Under the pieces are notes generated by a model. That model saw nothing but the letters and a program-made list of their open reading frames with translations, was not told the DNA's origin and ran no database searches. Shown one piece after another: positions 35,792-49,292 of a stretch of 64,000 nt of DNA (positions within the stretch are counted from its first letter, which is position 1; each line of letters starts with the position of its first letter). A program made the position numbers and the translations under genes. Where the stretch lies: contig JAYWLJ010000065.1 in the NCBI GenBank assembly GCA_037074615.1, positions 188,501 through 252,500 of the forward strand. The letters are read 5' to 3'. The stretch is from Leucaena leucocephala (taxonomy: Eukaryota > Streptophyta > Magnoliopsida > Fabales > Fabaceae).

Positions 35792-36346
35792 ATGTCGATA
35801 AATTATGAAACCAGACTCCCTTGAAAGCCTGGCAAGTCTACTTATCAGATAAATTATCACCGCGCGCAGAAAAATTCATCTGGCACCCGAAAACACAAAA
35901 ATCCCAAAACTGTCCGAAATGGAACTTTTGGGCCATCCCGTGGTCTGGGTTTGGGAATTTCTACAGGGCAACGTCGATATCGATAAATTATGAAACCAGA
36001 CTCCTTGGAAAGATTGGCAAGTCTACTTTGCAGATAAATTATCACCGCTCACAGAAAAATTCATCTGCCACCCGAAAACACAAAAATCCCAAAACTGTCC
36101 GAAATGGAACTTTTGGGCCATCCCGTGGTCTGGGTTTGGCAATTTCTACAGGGCAACGTAGATGTCGATAAATTATGAAACTGGACTCCCTGGAAATATT
36201 GGCAAGTCTACTTTGCAGATAAATTATCACCGCTCGCAGAAAAATTCATCTGCCACCCGAAAACACAAAAATCCCAAAACTGTCCAAAATGGAACTATTG
36301 GGCCATCCCGTGGTCTGGGTTTGGCAATTTCTACAGGGCAACGTAG

Positions 36347-36528
36347 ATGTCGATAAATTATGAGGGACTCCCTGGAAAGCTTGGAAAGTCTACTTTGCAG
36401 ATAAATTATCACCGCTCGCAGAAAAATTCATCTGCCACCCGAAAACACAAAAATCTCAAAACTGTCCAAAATGGAACTATTGGGCCATCCCGTGGTCTGG
36501 GTTTGGCAATTTCTACAGGGCAACGTAG
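36347..36528 (+). repeat. 182-bp monomer (3-bp deletion), duplicate
   Basis: The same deletion as at 28766, at offset 7581. No other 182-bp monomer occurs in the window. Confidence 0.95.
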
Positions 36529-37706
36529 ATGTCGATAAATTATGAAACTGGACTCCCTGGAAAGATTGGCAAGTCTACTTTGCAGATAAATTATCACCGC
36601 TCGCAGAAAAATTCATCTGCCACCCGAAAACACAAAAATCCCAAAACTGTCCGAATTGGAACTTTTGGGCCATCCCGTGGTCTGGGTTTGGCAATTTCTA
36701 CAGGGCAACGTAGATGTCGATAAATTATGAAACCGGACTCCCTGGAAATATTGGCAAGTCTACTTTGCAGATAAATTATCACCGCTCGCAGAAAAATTCA
36801 TCTGGCACCCGAAAACACAAAAATCCCAAAACTGTCCGAAATGGAACTTTTGGGCCATCGTGTGGTCTGGGTTTGGCAATTTCTACAGGGTAACGTCGAT
36901 GTCGATAAATTATGAAACCGGACTCCCTGGAAAGCTTGGCAAGTCTACTTTGCAGATAAATTATCACCGCTCGCAGAAAAATTCATCTGGCACCCGAAAA
37001 CACAAAAATCCCAAAACTGTCCAAAACGGAACTTTTGGACCATCCCGTGGTCTGGGTTTGGCAATTTCTACAGGGCAACGTAGATGTCGATAAATTATGA
37101 AACCGGACTCCATGGAAATATTGGCAAGTCTACTTTGCAGATAAATTATGACCGCTCATAGAAAAATTCATCTGGCACCCGAAAACACAAAAATCCAAAA
37201 ATTGTACGAAATGGAACTTTTGGGCCATCGTGTGGTCTGGGTTTGGCAATTTCTACAGGGCAACGTAGATGTCGATAAATTATGAAACCAGACTCCCTCG
37301 AAAGCCTGGCAAGTCTACTTATCAGATAAATTATCACCGCGCGCAGAAAAATTCATCTGGCACCCGAAAACACAAAAATCCCAAAACTGTCCGAAATGGA
37401 ACTTTTGGGCCATCCCGTGGTCTGGGTTTGGCAATTTCTACAGGGCAACGTCGATGTCGATAAATTATGAAACTGGACTCCCTGGAAATATTGGCAAGTC
37501 TACTTTGCAGATAAATTATCACCGCTCGCAGAAAAATTCATCTGGCACCCGAAAACACAAAAATCCCAAAACTGTCCGAAATGGAACTTTTGGGCCATCC
37601 CGTGGTCTGGGTTTGGCAATTTCTACAGGGCAACGTCGATGTCGATAAATTATGAAACTGGACTCCCTGGAAATATTGGCAAGTCTACTTTGCAGATAAA
37701 TTATCC

Positions 37707-38598
37707 CCGCTCGCAGAAAAATTCATCTGCCACCCGAAAACACAAAAATCCCAAAACTGTCCAAAATGGAACTTTTGGGCCATCCCGTGGTCTGGGTTTG
37801 GCAATTTCTACAGGGCAACGTCGATGTCGATAAATTATGAAACCGGACTCTTTGGAAAGATTGGCAAGTCTACTTTGCAGATAAATTATCACCGCTCGCA
37901 GAAAAATTCATCTGGCACCCGAAAACACAAAAATCCCAAAACTGTCTGAAATGGAACTTTTGGGCCATCGTGTGGTATGGGTTGGGCAATTTCTACAGGG
38001 CAATGTAGATGTCGATAAATTATGAAACCAGACTCCCTCGAAAGCTTGGCAAGTCTACTTATCAGATAAATTATCACCGCGCGCAGAAAAATTCATCTGG
38101 CACCCGAAAACACAAAAATCCCAAAACTGTCCGAAATGGAACTTTTGGGCCATCGTGTGGTCTGGGTTTGGCAATTTCTACAGGGCAACGTAGATGTCGA
38201 TAAATTATGAAACCAGACTCCCTGGAAATATTGGCAAGTCTACTTTGCAGATAAATTATCACCGCTCGCAGAAAAATTCATCTGGCACCCGAAAACACAA
38301 AAATCCCAAAACTGTCCGAAATGGAACTTTTGGGCCATCCCGTGGTCTGGGTTTGGCAATTTCTACAGGGCAACGTAGATGTCGATAAATTATGAAACCG
38401 GACTCCCTGGAAAGCTTGGCAAGTCTACTTTGCAGGTAAATTATCACCGCTCGCAGAAAAATTCATCTGGCACCCGAAAACACAAAAATCCCAAAACTGT
38501 CCAAAACGGAACTTTTGGGCCATCCCGTGGTCTGGGTTTGGCAATTTCTACAGGGCAACGTAGATGTCGATAAATTATGAAACCGGACTCCATGGAAA
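37707..38598. repeat. Left copy of 892-bp repeat at offset 1665
   Basis: Nearly five monomers, partner 39372-40263. It ends inside monomer 38564, where CCATGGAAAGATTGG stands opposite CCATGGAAATATTGG in the partner. Confidence 0.8.
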
Positions 38599-38748
38599 GA
38601 TTGGCAAGTCTACTTTGCAGATAAATTATCACCGCTCGCAGAAAAATTCATCTGCCACCCGAAAACACAAAAATCCCAAAACTGTCCGAATTGGAACTTT
38701 TGGGCCATCCCGTGGTCTGGGTTTGGCAATTTCTACAGGGCAACATAG
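38564..38748 (+). repeat. Chimeric monomer (NcoI start, GATTGG, TCCGAATTGG end)
   Basis: Combines CCATGG, otherwise linked to ATATTGG, with GATTGG, TGCCACCC and TCCGAATTGG, which are typical of monomers 28948 and 36529. It reads as a product of exchange within the first 40 bp of the monomer. It ends with a private CAACATAGATG. Confidence 0.75.
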
Positions 38749-39371
38749 ATGTCGATAAATTATGAAACCGGACTCCCTGGAAATATTGGCAAGTCTACTT
38801 TGCAGATAAATTATCACCGCTCGCAGAAAAATTCATCTGGCACCCGAAAACACAAAAATCCCAAAACTGTCCGAAATGGAACTTTTGGGCCATCGTGTGG
38901 TCTGGGTTTGGCAATTTCTACAGGGCAACGTCGATGTCGATAAATTATGAAACTGGACTCCTTGGAAAGATTGGCAAGTCTACTTTGCAGATAAATTATC
39001 ACCGCTCGCAAAAAAATTCATCTGGCACCCGAAAACACAAAAATCCCAAAACTGTCCGAAATGGAACTTTTGGGCCATCCCGTGGTCTGGGTTTGGCAAT
39101 TTCTACAGGGCAACGTCGATGTCGATAAATTATGAAACCAGACTCCCTGGAAATATTGGCAAGTCTACTTTGCAGATAAATTATCACCGCTCGCAGAAAA
39201 ATTCATCTGGCACCCGAAAACACAAAAATCCCAAAACTGTCCGAAATGGAACTTTTGGGCCATCGTGTGGTCTGGGTTTGGCAATTTCTACAGGGCAACG
39301 TCGATGTCGATAAATTATGAAACCGGACTCCCTGGAAAGCTTGGCAAGTCTACTTTGCAGATAAATTATCA

Positions 39372-40263
39372 CCGCTCGCAGAAAAATTCATCTGCCACCC
39401 GAAAACACAAAAATCCCAAAACTGTCCAAAATGGAACTTTTGGGCCATCCCGTGGTCTGGGTTTGGCAATTTCTACAGGGCAACGTCGATGTCGATAAAT
39501 TATGAAACCGGACTCTTTGGAAAGATTGGCAAGTCTACTTTGCAGATAAATTATCACCGCTCGCAGAAAAATTCATCTGGCACCCGAAAACACAAAAATC
39601 CCAAAACTGTCTGAAATGGAACTTTTGGGCCATCGTGTGGTATGGGTTGGGCAATTTCTACAGGGCAATGTAGATGTCGATAAATTATGAAACCAGACTC
39701 CCTCGAAAGCTTGGCAAGTCTACTTATCAGATAAATTATCACCGCGCGCAGAAAAATTCATCTGGCACCCGAAAACACAAAAATCCCAAAACTGTCCGAA
39801 ATGGAACTTTTGGGCCATCGTGTGGTCTGGGTTTGGCAATTTCTACAGGGCAACGTAGATGTCGATAAATTATGAAACCAGACTCCCTGGAAATATTGGC
39901 AAGTCTACTTTGCAGATAAATTATCACCGCTCGCGGAAAAATTCATCTGGCACCCGAAAACACAAAAATCCCAAAACTGTCCGAAATGGAACTTTTGGGC
40001 CATCCCGTGGTCTGGGTTTGGCAATTTCTACAGGGCAACGTAGATGTCGATAAATTATGAAACCGGACTCCCTGGAAAGCTTGGCAAGTCTACTTTGCAG
40101 ATAAATTATCACCGCTCGCAGAAAAATTCATCTGGCACCCGAAAACACAAAAATCCCAAAACTGTCCAAAACGGAACTTTTGGACCATCCCGTGGTCTGG
40201 GTTTGGCAATTTCTACAGGGCAACGTAGATGTCGATAAATTATGAAACCGGACTCCATGGAAA
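39372..40263. repeat. Right copy of 892-bp repeat at offset 1665
   Basis: Partner of 37707-38598. It leads directly into the 1850-bp units through the NcoI monomer at 40229. Confidence 0.8.
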
Positions 40264-40351
40264 TATTGGCAAGTCTACTTTGCAGATAAATTATGACCGC
40301 TCATAGAAAAATTCATCTGGCACCCGAAAACACAAAAATCCAAAAATTGTA

Positions 40352-43300
40352 CGAAATGGAACTTTTGGGCCATCGTGTGGTCTGGGTTTGGCAATTTCTA
40401 CAGGGCAACGTAGATGTCGATAAATTATGAAACCAGACTCCCTCGAAAGCCTGGCAAGTCTACTTATCAGATAAATTATCACCGCGCGCAGAAAAATTCA
40501 TCTGGCACCCGAAAACACAAAAATCCCAAAACTGTCCGAAATGGAACTTTTGGGCCATCCCGTGGTCTGGGTTTGGCAATTTCTACAGGGCAACGTCGAT
40601 GTCGATAAATTATGAAACTGGACTCCCTGGAAATATTGGCAAGTCTACTTTGCAGATAAATTATCACCGCTCGCAGAAAAATTCATCTGGCACCCGAAAA
40701 CACAAAAATCCCAAAACTGTCCGCAATGGAACTTTTGGGCCATCCCGTGGTCTGGGTTTGGCAATTTCTACAGGGCAACGTAGATGTCGATAAATTATGA
40801 AACCCGACTCCCTTGAAAGCCTGGCAAGTCTACTTATCAGATAAATTATCACCGCTCGCAGAAAAATTCATCTGGCACCCGAAAACACAAAAATCTCAAA
40901 ACTGTCCAAAATGGAACTATTGGGCCATCCCGTGGTCTGGGTTTGGCAATTTCTACAGGGCAACGTAGATGTCGATAAATTATGAAACCGGACTCCCTGG
41001 AAAGATTGGCAAGTCTACTTTGCAGATAAATTATCACCGCTCGCAGAAAAATTCATCTGCCAACCGAAAACACAAAAATCCCAAAACTGTCCGAAATGGA
41101 ACTTTTGGGCCATCCCGTGGTCTGGGTTTGGCAATTTCTACAGGGCAACGTAGATGTCGATAAATTATGAAACCGGACTCCCTGGAAATATTGGCAAGTC
41201 TACTTTGCAGATAAATTATGACCGCTCATAGAAAAATTCATCTGGCACCCGAAAACACAAAAATCCAAAAATTGTACGAAATGGAACTTTTGGGCCATCG
41301 TGTGGTCTGGGTTTGGCAATTTCTACAGGGCAACGTAGATGTCGATAAATTATGAAACCAGACTCCCTCGAAAGCCTGGCAAGTCTACTTATCAGATAAA
41401 TTATCACCGCGCGCAGAAAAATTCATCTGGCACCCGAAAACACAAAAATCCCAAAACTGTCCGAAATGGAACTTTTGGGCCATCCCGTGGTCTGGGTTTG
41501 ACAATTTCTACAGGGCAACGTCGATGTCGATAAATTATGAAACTGGACTCCCTGGAAATATTGGCAAGTCTACTTTGCAGATAAATTATCACCGCTCGCA
41601 GAAAAATTCATCTGGCACCCGAAAACACAAAAATCCCAAAACTGTCCGAAATGGAACTTTTGGGCCATCCCGTGGTCTGGGTTTGGCAATTTCTACAGGG
41701 CAACGTCGATGTCGATAAATTATGAAACCGGACTCCCTGGAAATATTGGCAAGTCTACTTCGCAGATAAATTATCCCCGCTCGCAGAAAAATTCATCTGC
41801 CACCCGAAAACACAAAAATCCCAAAACTGTCCAAAATGGAACTTTTGGGCCATCCCGTGGTCTGGGTTTGGCAATTTCTACAGGGCAACGTCGATGTCGA
41901 TAAATTATGAAACCGGACTCTTTGGAAAGATTGGCAAGTCTACTTTGCAGATAAATTATCACCGCTCGCAGAAAAATTCATCTGGCACCCGAAAACACAA
42001 AAATCCCAAAACTGTCTGAAATGGAACTTTTGGGCCATCGTGTGGTATGGGTTGGGCAATTTCTACAGGGCAATGTAGATGTCGATAAATTATGAAACCA
42101 GACTCCCTCGAAAGCTTGGCAAGTCTACTTATCAGATAAATTATCACCGCGCGCAGAAAAATTCATCTGGCACCCGAAAACACAAAAATCCCAAAACTGT
42201 CCGAAATGGAACTTTTGGGCCATCGTGTGGTCTGGGTTTGGCAATTTCTACAGGGCAACGTAGATGTCGATAAATTATGAAACCAGACTCCCTCGAAAGC
42301 CTGGCAAGTCTACTTATCAGATAAATTATCACCGCGCGCAGAAAAATTCATCTGGCACCCGAAAACACAAAAATCCCAAAACTGTCCGAAATGGAACTTT
42401 TGGGCCATCCCGTGGTCTGGGTTTGGCAATTTCTACAGGGCAACGTCGATGTCGATAAATTATGAAACTGGACTCCCTGGAAATATTGGCAAGTCTACTT
42501 TGCAGATAAATTATCACCGCTCGCAGAAAAATTCATCTGGCACCCGAAAACACAAAAATCCCAAAACTGTCCGCAATGGAACTTTTGGGCCATCCCGTGG
42601 TCTGGGTTTGGCAATTTCTACAGGGCAACGTAGATGTCGATAAATTATGAAACCCGACTCCCTTGAAAGCCTGGCAAGTCTACTTATCAGATAAATTATC
42701 ACCGCTCGCAGAAAAATTCATCTGGCACCCGAAAACACAAAAATCTCAAAACTGTCCAAAATGGAACTATTGGGCCATCCCGTGGTCTGGGTTTGGCAAT
42801 TTCTACAGGGCAACGTAGATGTCGATAAATTATGAAACCGGACTCCCTGGAAAGATTGGCAAGTCTACTTTGCAGATAAATTATCACCGCTCGCAGAAAA
42901 ATTCATCTGCCAACCGAAAACACAAAAATCCCAAAACTGTCCGAAATGGAACTTTTGGGCCATCCCGTGGTCTGGGTTTGGCAATTTCTACAGGGCAACG
43001 TAGATGTCGATAAATTATGAAACCGGACTCCCTGGAAATATTGGCAAGTCTACTTTGCAGATAAATTATGACCGCTCATAGAAAAATTCATCTGGCACCC
43101 GAAAACACAAAAATCCAAAAATTGTACGAAATGGAACTTTTGGGCCATCGTGTGGTCTGGGTTTGGCAATTTCTACAGGGCAACGTAGATGTCGATAAAT
43201 TATGAAACCAGACTCCCTCGAAAGCCTGGCAAGTCTACTTATCAGATAAATTATCACCGCGCGCAGAAAAATTCATCTGGCACCCGAAAACACAAAAATC

Positions 43301-45993
43301 CCAAAACTGTCCGAAATGGAACTTTTGGGCCATCCCGTGGTCTGGGTTTGGCAATTTCTACAGGGCAACGTCGATGTCGATAAATTATGAAACTGGACTC
43401 CCTGGAAATATTGGCAAGTCTACTTTGCAGATAAATTATCACCGCTCGCAGAAAAATTCATCTGGCACCCGAAAACACAAAAATCCCAAAACTGTCCGAA
43501 ATGGAACTTTTGGGCCATCCCGTGGTCTGGGTTTGGCAATTTCTACAGGGCAACGTCGATGTCGATAAATTATGAAACCGGACTCCCTGGAAATATTGGC
43601 AAGTCTACTTCGCAGATAAATTATCCCCGCTCGCAGAAAAATTCATCTGCCACCCGAAAACACAAAAATCCCAAAACTGTCCAAAATGGAACTTTTGGGC
43701 CATCCCGTGGTCTGGGTTTGGCAATTTCTACAGGGCAACGTCGATGTCGATAAATTATGAAACCGGACTCTTTGGAAAGATTGGCAAGTCTACTTTGCAG
43801 ATAAATTATCACCGCTCGCAGAAAAATTCATCTGGCACCCGAAAACACAAAAATCCCAAAACTGTCTGAAATGGAACTTTTGGGCCATCGTGTGGTATGG
43901 GTTGGGCAATTTCTACAGGGCAATGTAGATGTCGATAAATTATGAAACCAGACTCCCTCGAAAGCTTGGCAAGTCTACTTATCAGATAAATTATCACCGC
44001 GCGCAGAAAAATTCATCTGGCACCCGAAAACACAAAAATCCCAAAACTGTCCGAAATGGAACTTTTGGGCCATCGTGTGGTCTGGGTTTGGCAATTTCTA
44101 CAGGGCAACGTAGATGTCGATAAATTATGAAACCAGACTCCCTCGAAAGCCTGGCAAGTCTACTTATCAGATAAATTATCACCGCGCGCAGAAAAATTCA
44201 TCTGGCACCCGAAAACACAAAAATCCCAAAACTGTCCGAAATGGAACTTTTGGGCCATCCCGTGGTCTGGGTTTGGCAATTTCTACAGGGCAACGTCGAT
44301 GTCGATAAATTATGAAACTGGACTCCCTGGAAATATTGGCAAGTCTACTTTGCAGATAAATTATCACCGCTCGCAGAAAAATTCATCTGGCACCCGAAAA
44401 CACAAAAATCCCAAAACTGTCCGCAATGGAACTTTTGGGCCATCCCGTGGTCTGGGTTTGGCAATTTCTACAGGGCAACGTAGATGTCGATAAATTATGA
44501 AACCCGACTCCCTTGAAAGCCTGGCAAGTCTACTTATCAGATAAATTATCACCGCTCGCAGAAAAATTCATCTGGCACCCGAAAACACAAAAATCTCAAA
44601 ACTGTCCAAAATGGAACTATTGGGCCATCCCGTGGTCTGGGTTTGGCAATTTCTACAGGGCAACGTAGATGTCGATAAATTATGAAACCGGACTCCCTGG
44701 AAAGATTGGCAAGTCTACTTTGCAGATAAATTATCACCGCTCGCAGAAAAATTCATCTGCCAACCGAAAACACAAAAATCCCAAAACTGTCCGAAATGGA
44801 ACTTTTGGGCCATCCCGTGGTCTGGGTTTGGCAATTTCTACAGGGCAACGTAGATGTCGATAAATTATGAAACCGGACTCCCTGGAAATATTGGCAAGTC
44901 TACTTTGCAGATAAATTATGACCGCTCATAGAAAAATTCATCTGGCACCCGAAAACACAAAAATCCAAAAATTGTACGAAATGGAACTTTTGGGCCATCG
45001 TGTGGTCTGGGTTTGGCAATTTCTACAGGGCAACGTAGATGTCGATAAATTATGAAACCAGACTCCCTCGAAAGCCTGGCAAGTCTACTTATCAGATAAA
45101 TTATCACCGCGCGCAGAAAAATTCATCTGGCACCCGAAAACACAAAAATCCCAAAACTGTCCGAAATGGAACTTTTGGGCCATCCCGTGGTCTGGGTTTG
45201 GCAATTTCTACAGGGCAACGTCGATGTCGATAAATTATGAAACTGGACTCCCTGGAAATATTGGCAAGTCTACTTTGCAGATAAATTATCACCGCTCGCA
45301 GAAAAATTCATCTGGCACCCGAAAACACAAAAATCCCAAAACTGTCCGAAATGGAACTTTTGGGCCATCCCGTGGTCTGGGTTTGGCAATTTCTACAGGG
45401 CAACGTCGATGTCGATAAATTATGAAACCGGACTCCCTGGAAATATTGGCAAGTCTACTTCGCAGATAAATTATCCCCGCTCGCAGAAAAATTCATCTGC
45501 CACCCGAAAACACAAAAATCCCAAAACTGTCCAAAATGGAACTTTTGGGCCATCCCGTGGTCTGGGTTTGGCAATTTCTACAGGGCAACGTCGATGTCGA
45601 TAAATTATGAAACCGGACTCTTTGGAAAGATTGGCAAGTCTACTTTGCAGATAAATTATCACCGCTCGCAGAAAAATTCATCTGGCACCCGAAAACACAA
45701 AAATCCCAAAACTGTCTGAAATGGAACTTTTGGGCCATCGTGTGGTATGGGTTGGGCAATTTCTACAGGGCAATGTAGATGTCGATAAATTATGAAACCA
45801 GACTCCCTCGAAAGCTTGGCAAGTCTACTTATCAGATAAATTATCACCGCGCGCAGAAAAATTCATCTGGCACCCGAAAACACAAAAATCCCAAAACTGT
45901 CCGAAATGGAACTTTTGGGCCATCGTGTGGTCTGGGTTTGGCAATTTCTACAGGGCAACGTAGATGTCGATAAATTATGAAACCAGACTCCCT
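40352..45993. repeat. Three tandem copies of a 1850-bp, ten-monomer unit
   Basis: Copies are 40352-42201, 42202-44051 and 44052-45901, with a short fourth start to 45993. Each holds in order: GCCT/BssHII monomer, TCCGCAATGG monomer, CCCGACTCCCTTGAAAGCC monomer with TCTCAAAACTG, TGCCAACCG monomer, CTCATAG monomer, second BssHII monomer, SspI monomer, TACTTCGCAG/ATCCCCGC monomer, CTCTTTGG/TGTCTGAAATGG monomer and a GCTT/BssHII monomer. The only difference I saw is TTTGACAATTTC at 41501 in copy 1. This is the cleanest higher-order repeat in the window. Confidence 0.95.
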
Positions 45994-46961
45994 GGAAATA
46001 TTGGCAAGTCTACTTTGCAGATAAATTATCACCGCTCGCAGAAAAATTCATCTGGCACCCGAAAACACAAAAATCCCAAAACTGTCCGAAATGGAACTTT
46101 TGGGCCATCCCGTGGTCTGGGTTTGGCAATTTCTACAGGGCAACGTAGATGTCGATAAATTATGAAACCGGACTCCCTGGAAAGCTTGGCAAGTCTACTT
46201 TGCAGATAAATTATCACCGCTCGCAGAAAAATTCATCTGGCACCCGAAAACACAAAAATCCCAAAACTGTCCAAAACGGAACTTTTGGGCCATCCCGTGG
46301 TCTGGGTTTGGCAATTTCTACAGGGCAACGTAGATGTCGATAAATTATGAAACCGGACTCCCTGGAAATATTGGCAAGTCTACTTTGCAGATAAATTATC
46401 CCCGCTCGCAGAAAAATTCATCTGCCACCCGAAAACACAAAAATCTCAAAACTGTCCAAAATGGAACTATTGGGCCATCCCGTGGTATGGGTTGGGCAAT
46501 TTCTACAGGGCAATGTAGATGTCGATAAATTATGAAACCAGACTCCCTCGAAAGCTTGGCAAGTCTACTTATCAGATAAATTATCACCGCGCGCAGAAAA
46601 ATTCATCTGGCACCCGAAAACACAAAAATCCCAAAACTGTCCGAAATGGAACTTTTGGGCCATCGTGTGGTCTGGGTTTGGCAATTTCTACAGGGCAACG
46701 TAGATGTCGATAAATTATGAAACCAGACTCCCTGGAAATATTGGCAAGTCTACTTTGCAGATAAATTATCACCGCTCGCAGAAAAATTCATCTGGCACCC
46801 GAAAACACAAAAATCCCAAAACTGTCCGAAATGGAACTTTTGGGCCATCCCGTGGTCTGGGTTTGGCAATTTCTACAGGGCAACGTAGATGTCGATAAAT
46901 TATGAAACCGGACTCCCTGGAAAGCTTGGCAAGTCTACTTTGCAGATAAATTATCACCGCT
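45994..46961. repeat. Linking block with a 740-bp four-monomer repeat
   Basis: Monomers 45779, 45964 and 46149 are followed by chimera 46334. The sequence then restarts with the same types at 46519, 46704 and 46889 (offset 740). The chimera looks like the exchange point that created this local duplication. Confidence 0.8.
46334..46518 (+). repeat. Chimeric monomer joining two classes
   Basis: The left part (ATCCCCGC, TGCCACCC, TCTCAAAACTG, ACTATTGGGCC) is that of monomer 47999. The right part (GTGGTATGGGTTGGGC and CAATGTAG) is that of monomers 41894, 43744 and 45594. The junction lies in CCATCCCGTGGT near 46478-46490. Confidence 0.8.
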
Positions 46962-49292
46962 CGCAGAAAAATTCATCTGGCACCCGAAAACACAAAAATC
47001 CCAAAACTGTCCAAAACGGAACTTTTGGACCATCCCGTGGTCTGGGTTTGGCAATTTCTACAGGGCAACGTAGATGTCGATAAATTATGAAACCGGACTC
47101 CATGGAAATATTGGCAAGTCTACTTTGCAGATAAATTATGACCGCTCATAGAAAAATTCATCTGGCACCCGAAAACACAAAAATCCAAAAATTGTACGAA
47201 ATGGAACTTTTGGGCCATCGTGTGGTCTGGGTTTGGCAATTTCTACAGGGCAACGTAGATGTCGATAAATTATGAAACCAGACTCCCTCGAAAGCCTGGC
47301 AAGTCTACTTATCAGATAAATTATCACCGCGCGCAGAAAAATTCATCTGGCACCCGAAAACACAAAAATCCCAAAACTGTCCGAAATGGAACTTTTGGGC
47401 CATCCCGTGGTCTGGGTTTGGCAATTTCTACAGGGCAACGTCGATGTCGATAAATTATGAAACTGGACTCCCTGGAAATATTGGCAAGTCTACTTTGCAG
47501 ATAAATTATCACCGCTCGCAGAAAAATTCATCTGGCACCCGAAAACACAAAAATCCCAAAACTGTCCGCAATGGAACTTTTGGGCCATCCCGTGGTCTGG
47601 GTTTGGCAATTTCTACAGGGCAACGTAGATGTCGATAAATTATGAAACCAGACTCCCTCGAAAGCCTGGCAAGTCTACTTATCAGATAAATTATCACCGC
47701 GCGCAGAAAAATTCATCTGGCACCCGAAAACACAAAAATCCCAAAACTGTCCGAAATGGAACTTTTGGGCCATCGTGTGGTCTGGGTTTGGCAATTTCTA
47801 CAGGGCAACGTAGATGTCGATAAATTATGAAACCAGACTCCCTGGAAATATTGGCAAGTCTACTTTGCAGATAAATTATCACCGCTCGCAGAAAAATTCA
47901 TCTGCCAACCGAAAACACAAAAATCCCAAAACTGTCCGAAATGGAACTTTTGGGCCATCCCGTGGTCTGGGTTTGGCAATTTCTACAGGGCAACGTAGAT
48001 GTCGATAAATTATGAAACCGGACTCCCTGGAAATATTGGCAAGTCTACTTTGCAGATAAATTATCCCCGCTCGCAGAAAAATTCATCTGCCACCCGAAAA
48101 CACAAAAATCTCAAAACTGTCCAAAATGGAACTATTGGGCCATCCCGTGGTCTGGGTTTGGCAATTTCTACAGGGCAACGTAGATGTCGATAAATTATGA
48201 AACCGGACTCCCTGGAAAGATTGGCAAGTCTACTTTGCAGATAAATTATCACCGCTCGCAGAAAAATTCATCTGCCAACCGAAAACACAAAAATCCCAAA
48301 ACTGTCCGAAATGGAACTTTTGGGCCATCCCGTGGTCTGGGTTTGGCAATTTCTACAGGGCAACGTAGATGTCGATAAATTATGAAACCGGACTCCCTGG
48401 AAATATTGGCAAGTCTACTTTGCAGATAAATTATGACCGCTCATAGAAAAATTCATCTGGCACCCGAAAACACAAAAATCCAAAAATTGTACGAAATGGA
48501 ACTTTTGGGCCATCGTGTGGTCTGGGTTTGGCAATTTCTACAGGGCAACGTCGATGTCGATAAATTATGAAACCGGACTCCCTGGAAATATTGGCAAGTC
48601 TACTTTGCAGATAAATTATGACCGCTCATAGAAAAATTCATCTGGCACCCGAAAACACAAAAATCCAAAAATTGTACGAAATGGAACTTTTTGGCCATCG
48701 TGTGGTCTGGGTTTGGCAATTTCTACAGGGCAACGTAGATGTCGATAAATTATGAAACCAGACTCCCTCGAAAGCCTGGCAAGTCTACTTATCAGATAAA
48801 TTATCACCGCGCGCAGAAAAATTCATCTGGCACCCGAAAACACAAAAATCCCAAAACTGTCCGAAATGGAACTTTTGGGCCATCCCGTGGTCTGGGTTTG
48901 GCAATTTCTACAGGGCAACGTCGATGTCGATAAATTATGAAACAGGACTCCCTGGAAAGCTTGGCAAGTCTACTTTGCAGATAAATTATCATCGCTCATA
49001 GAAAAATTCATCTGGCAACCAAAATACAAAAATCCCAAAATTGTACGAAATGGAACTTTTGGGCCATCGTGTGGTCTGGGTTTGGCAATTTCTACAGGGC
49101 AACGTAGATGTCGATAAATTATGAAACCGGACTCCCTGGAAAGATTGGCAAGTCTACTTTGCAGATAAATTATCACCGCTCGCAGAAAAATTCATCTGGC
49201 ACCCGAAAGCACAAAAATCCCAAAACTGTCCGAAATGGAACTTTTGGGCCATCCCGTGGTCTGGGTTTGGCAATTTCTACAGGGCAACGTAG

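Larger units (their letters stand above)
31841..36890. repeat. 5.05-kb duplicated block, right copy (partner 24260-29309)
   Basis: Contains dimer run 5, a 924-bp unit, CACCTGAAAATAC monomers, the 555-bp trimers and a 182-bp monomer in the same order as the left copy. The left limit lies inside monomer 31723: its 5' part is an ordinary SspI monomer whereas the left copy has a 184-bp monomer. The exchange therefore fell near the shared TGTACGAAATGG. Confidence 0.9.
36891..40351. repeat. Mosaic block with a 1665-bp repeat
   Basis: About 19 monomers. 37707-38598 and 39372-40263 match at offset 1665 (nine monomers), sharing ACTCTTTGGAAAGATTGG followed by TGTCTGAAATGG and GTATGGGTTGGGC. Differences seen: GCAGGTAAATT (38435) versus GCAGATAAATT, CTCGCGGAAA (39936) and GGGCC versus GGACC (about 38518/40183). 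Two monomers carry CCAAAACGG with TTGGACCATC (near 37030 and 40180), each followed by an NcoI monomer. Confidence 0.8.

Noticed and set aside
24260..36890. Inverted duplication or transposon-mediated copying of the 5-kb block
   Set aside because: Both copies are in the same orientation, and I see no terminal repeats or target-site duplications. Unequal exchange between tandem monomers explains the pattern.
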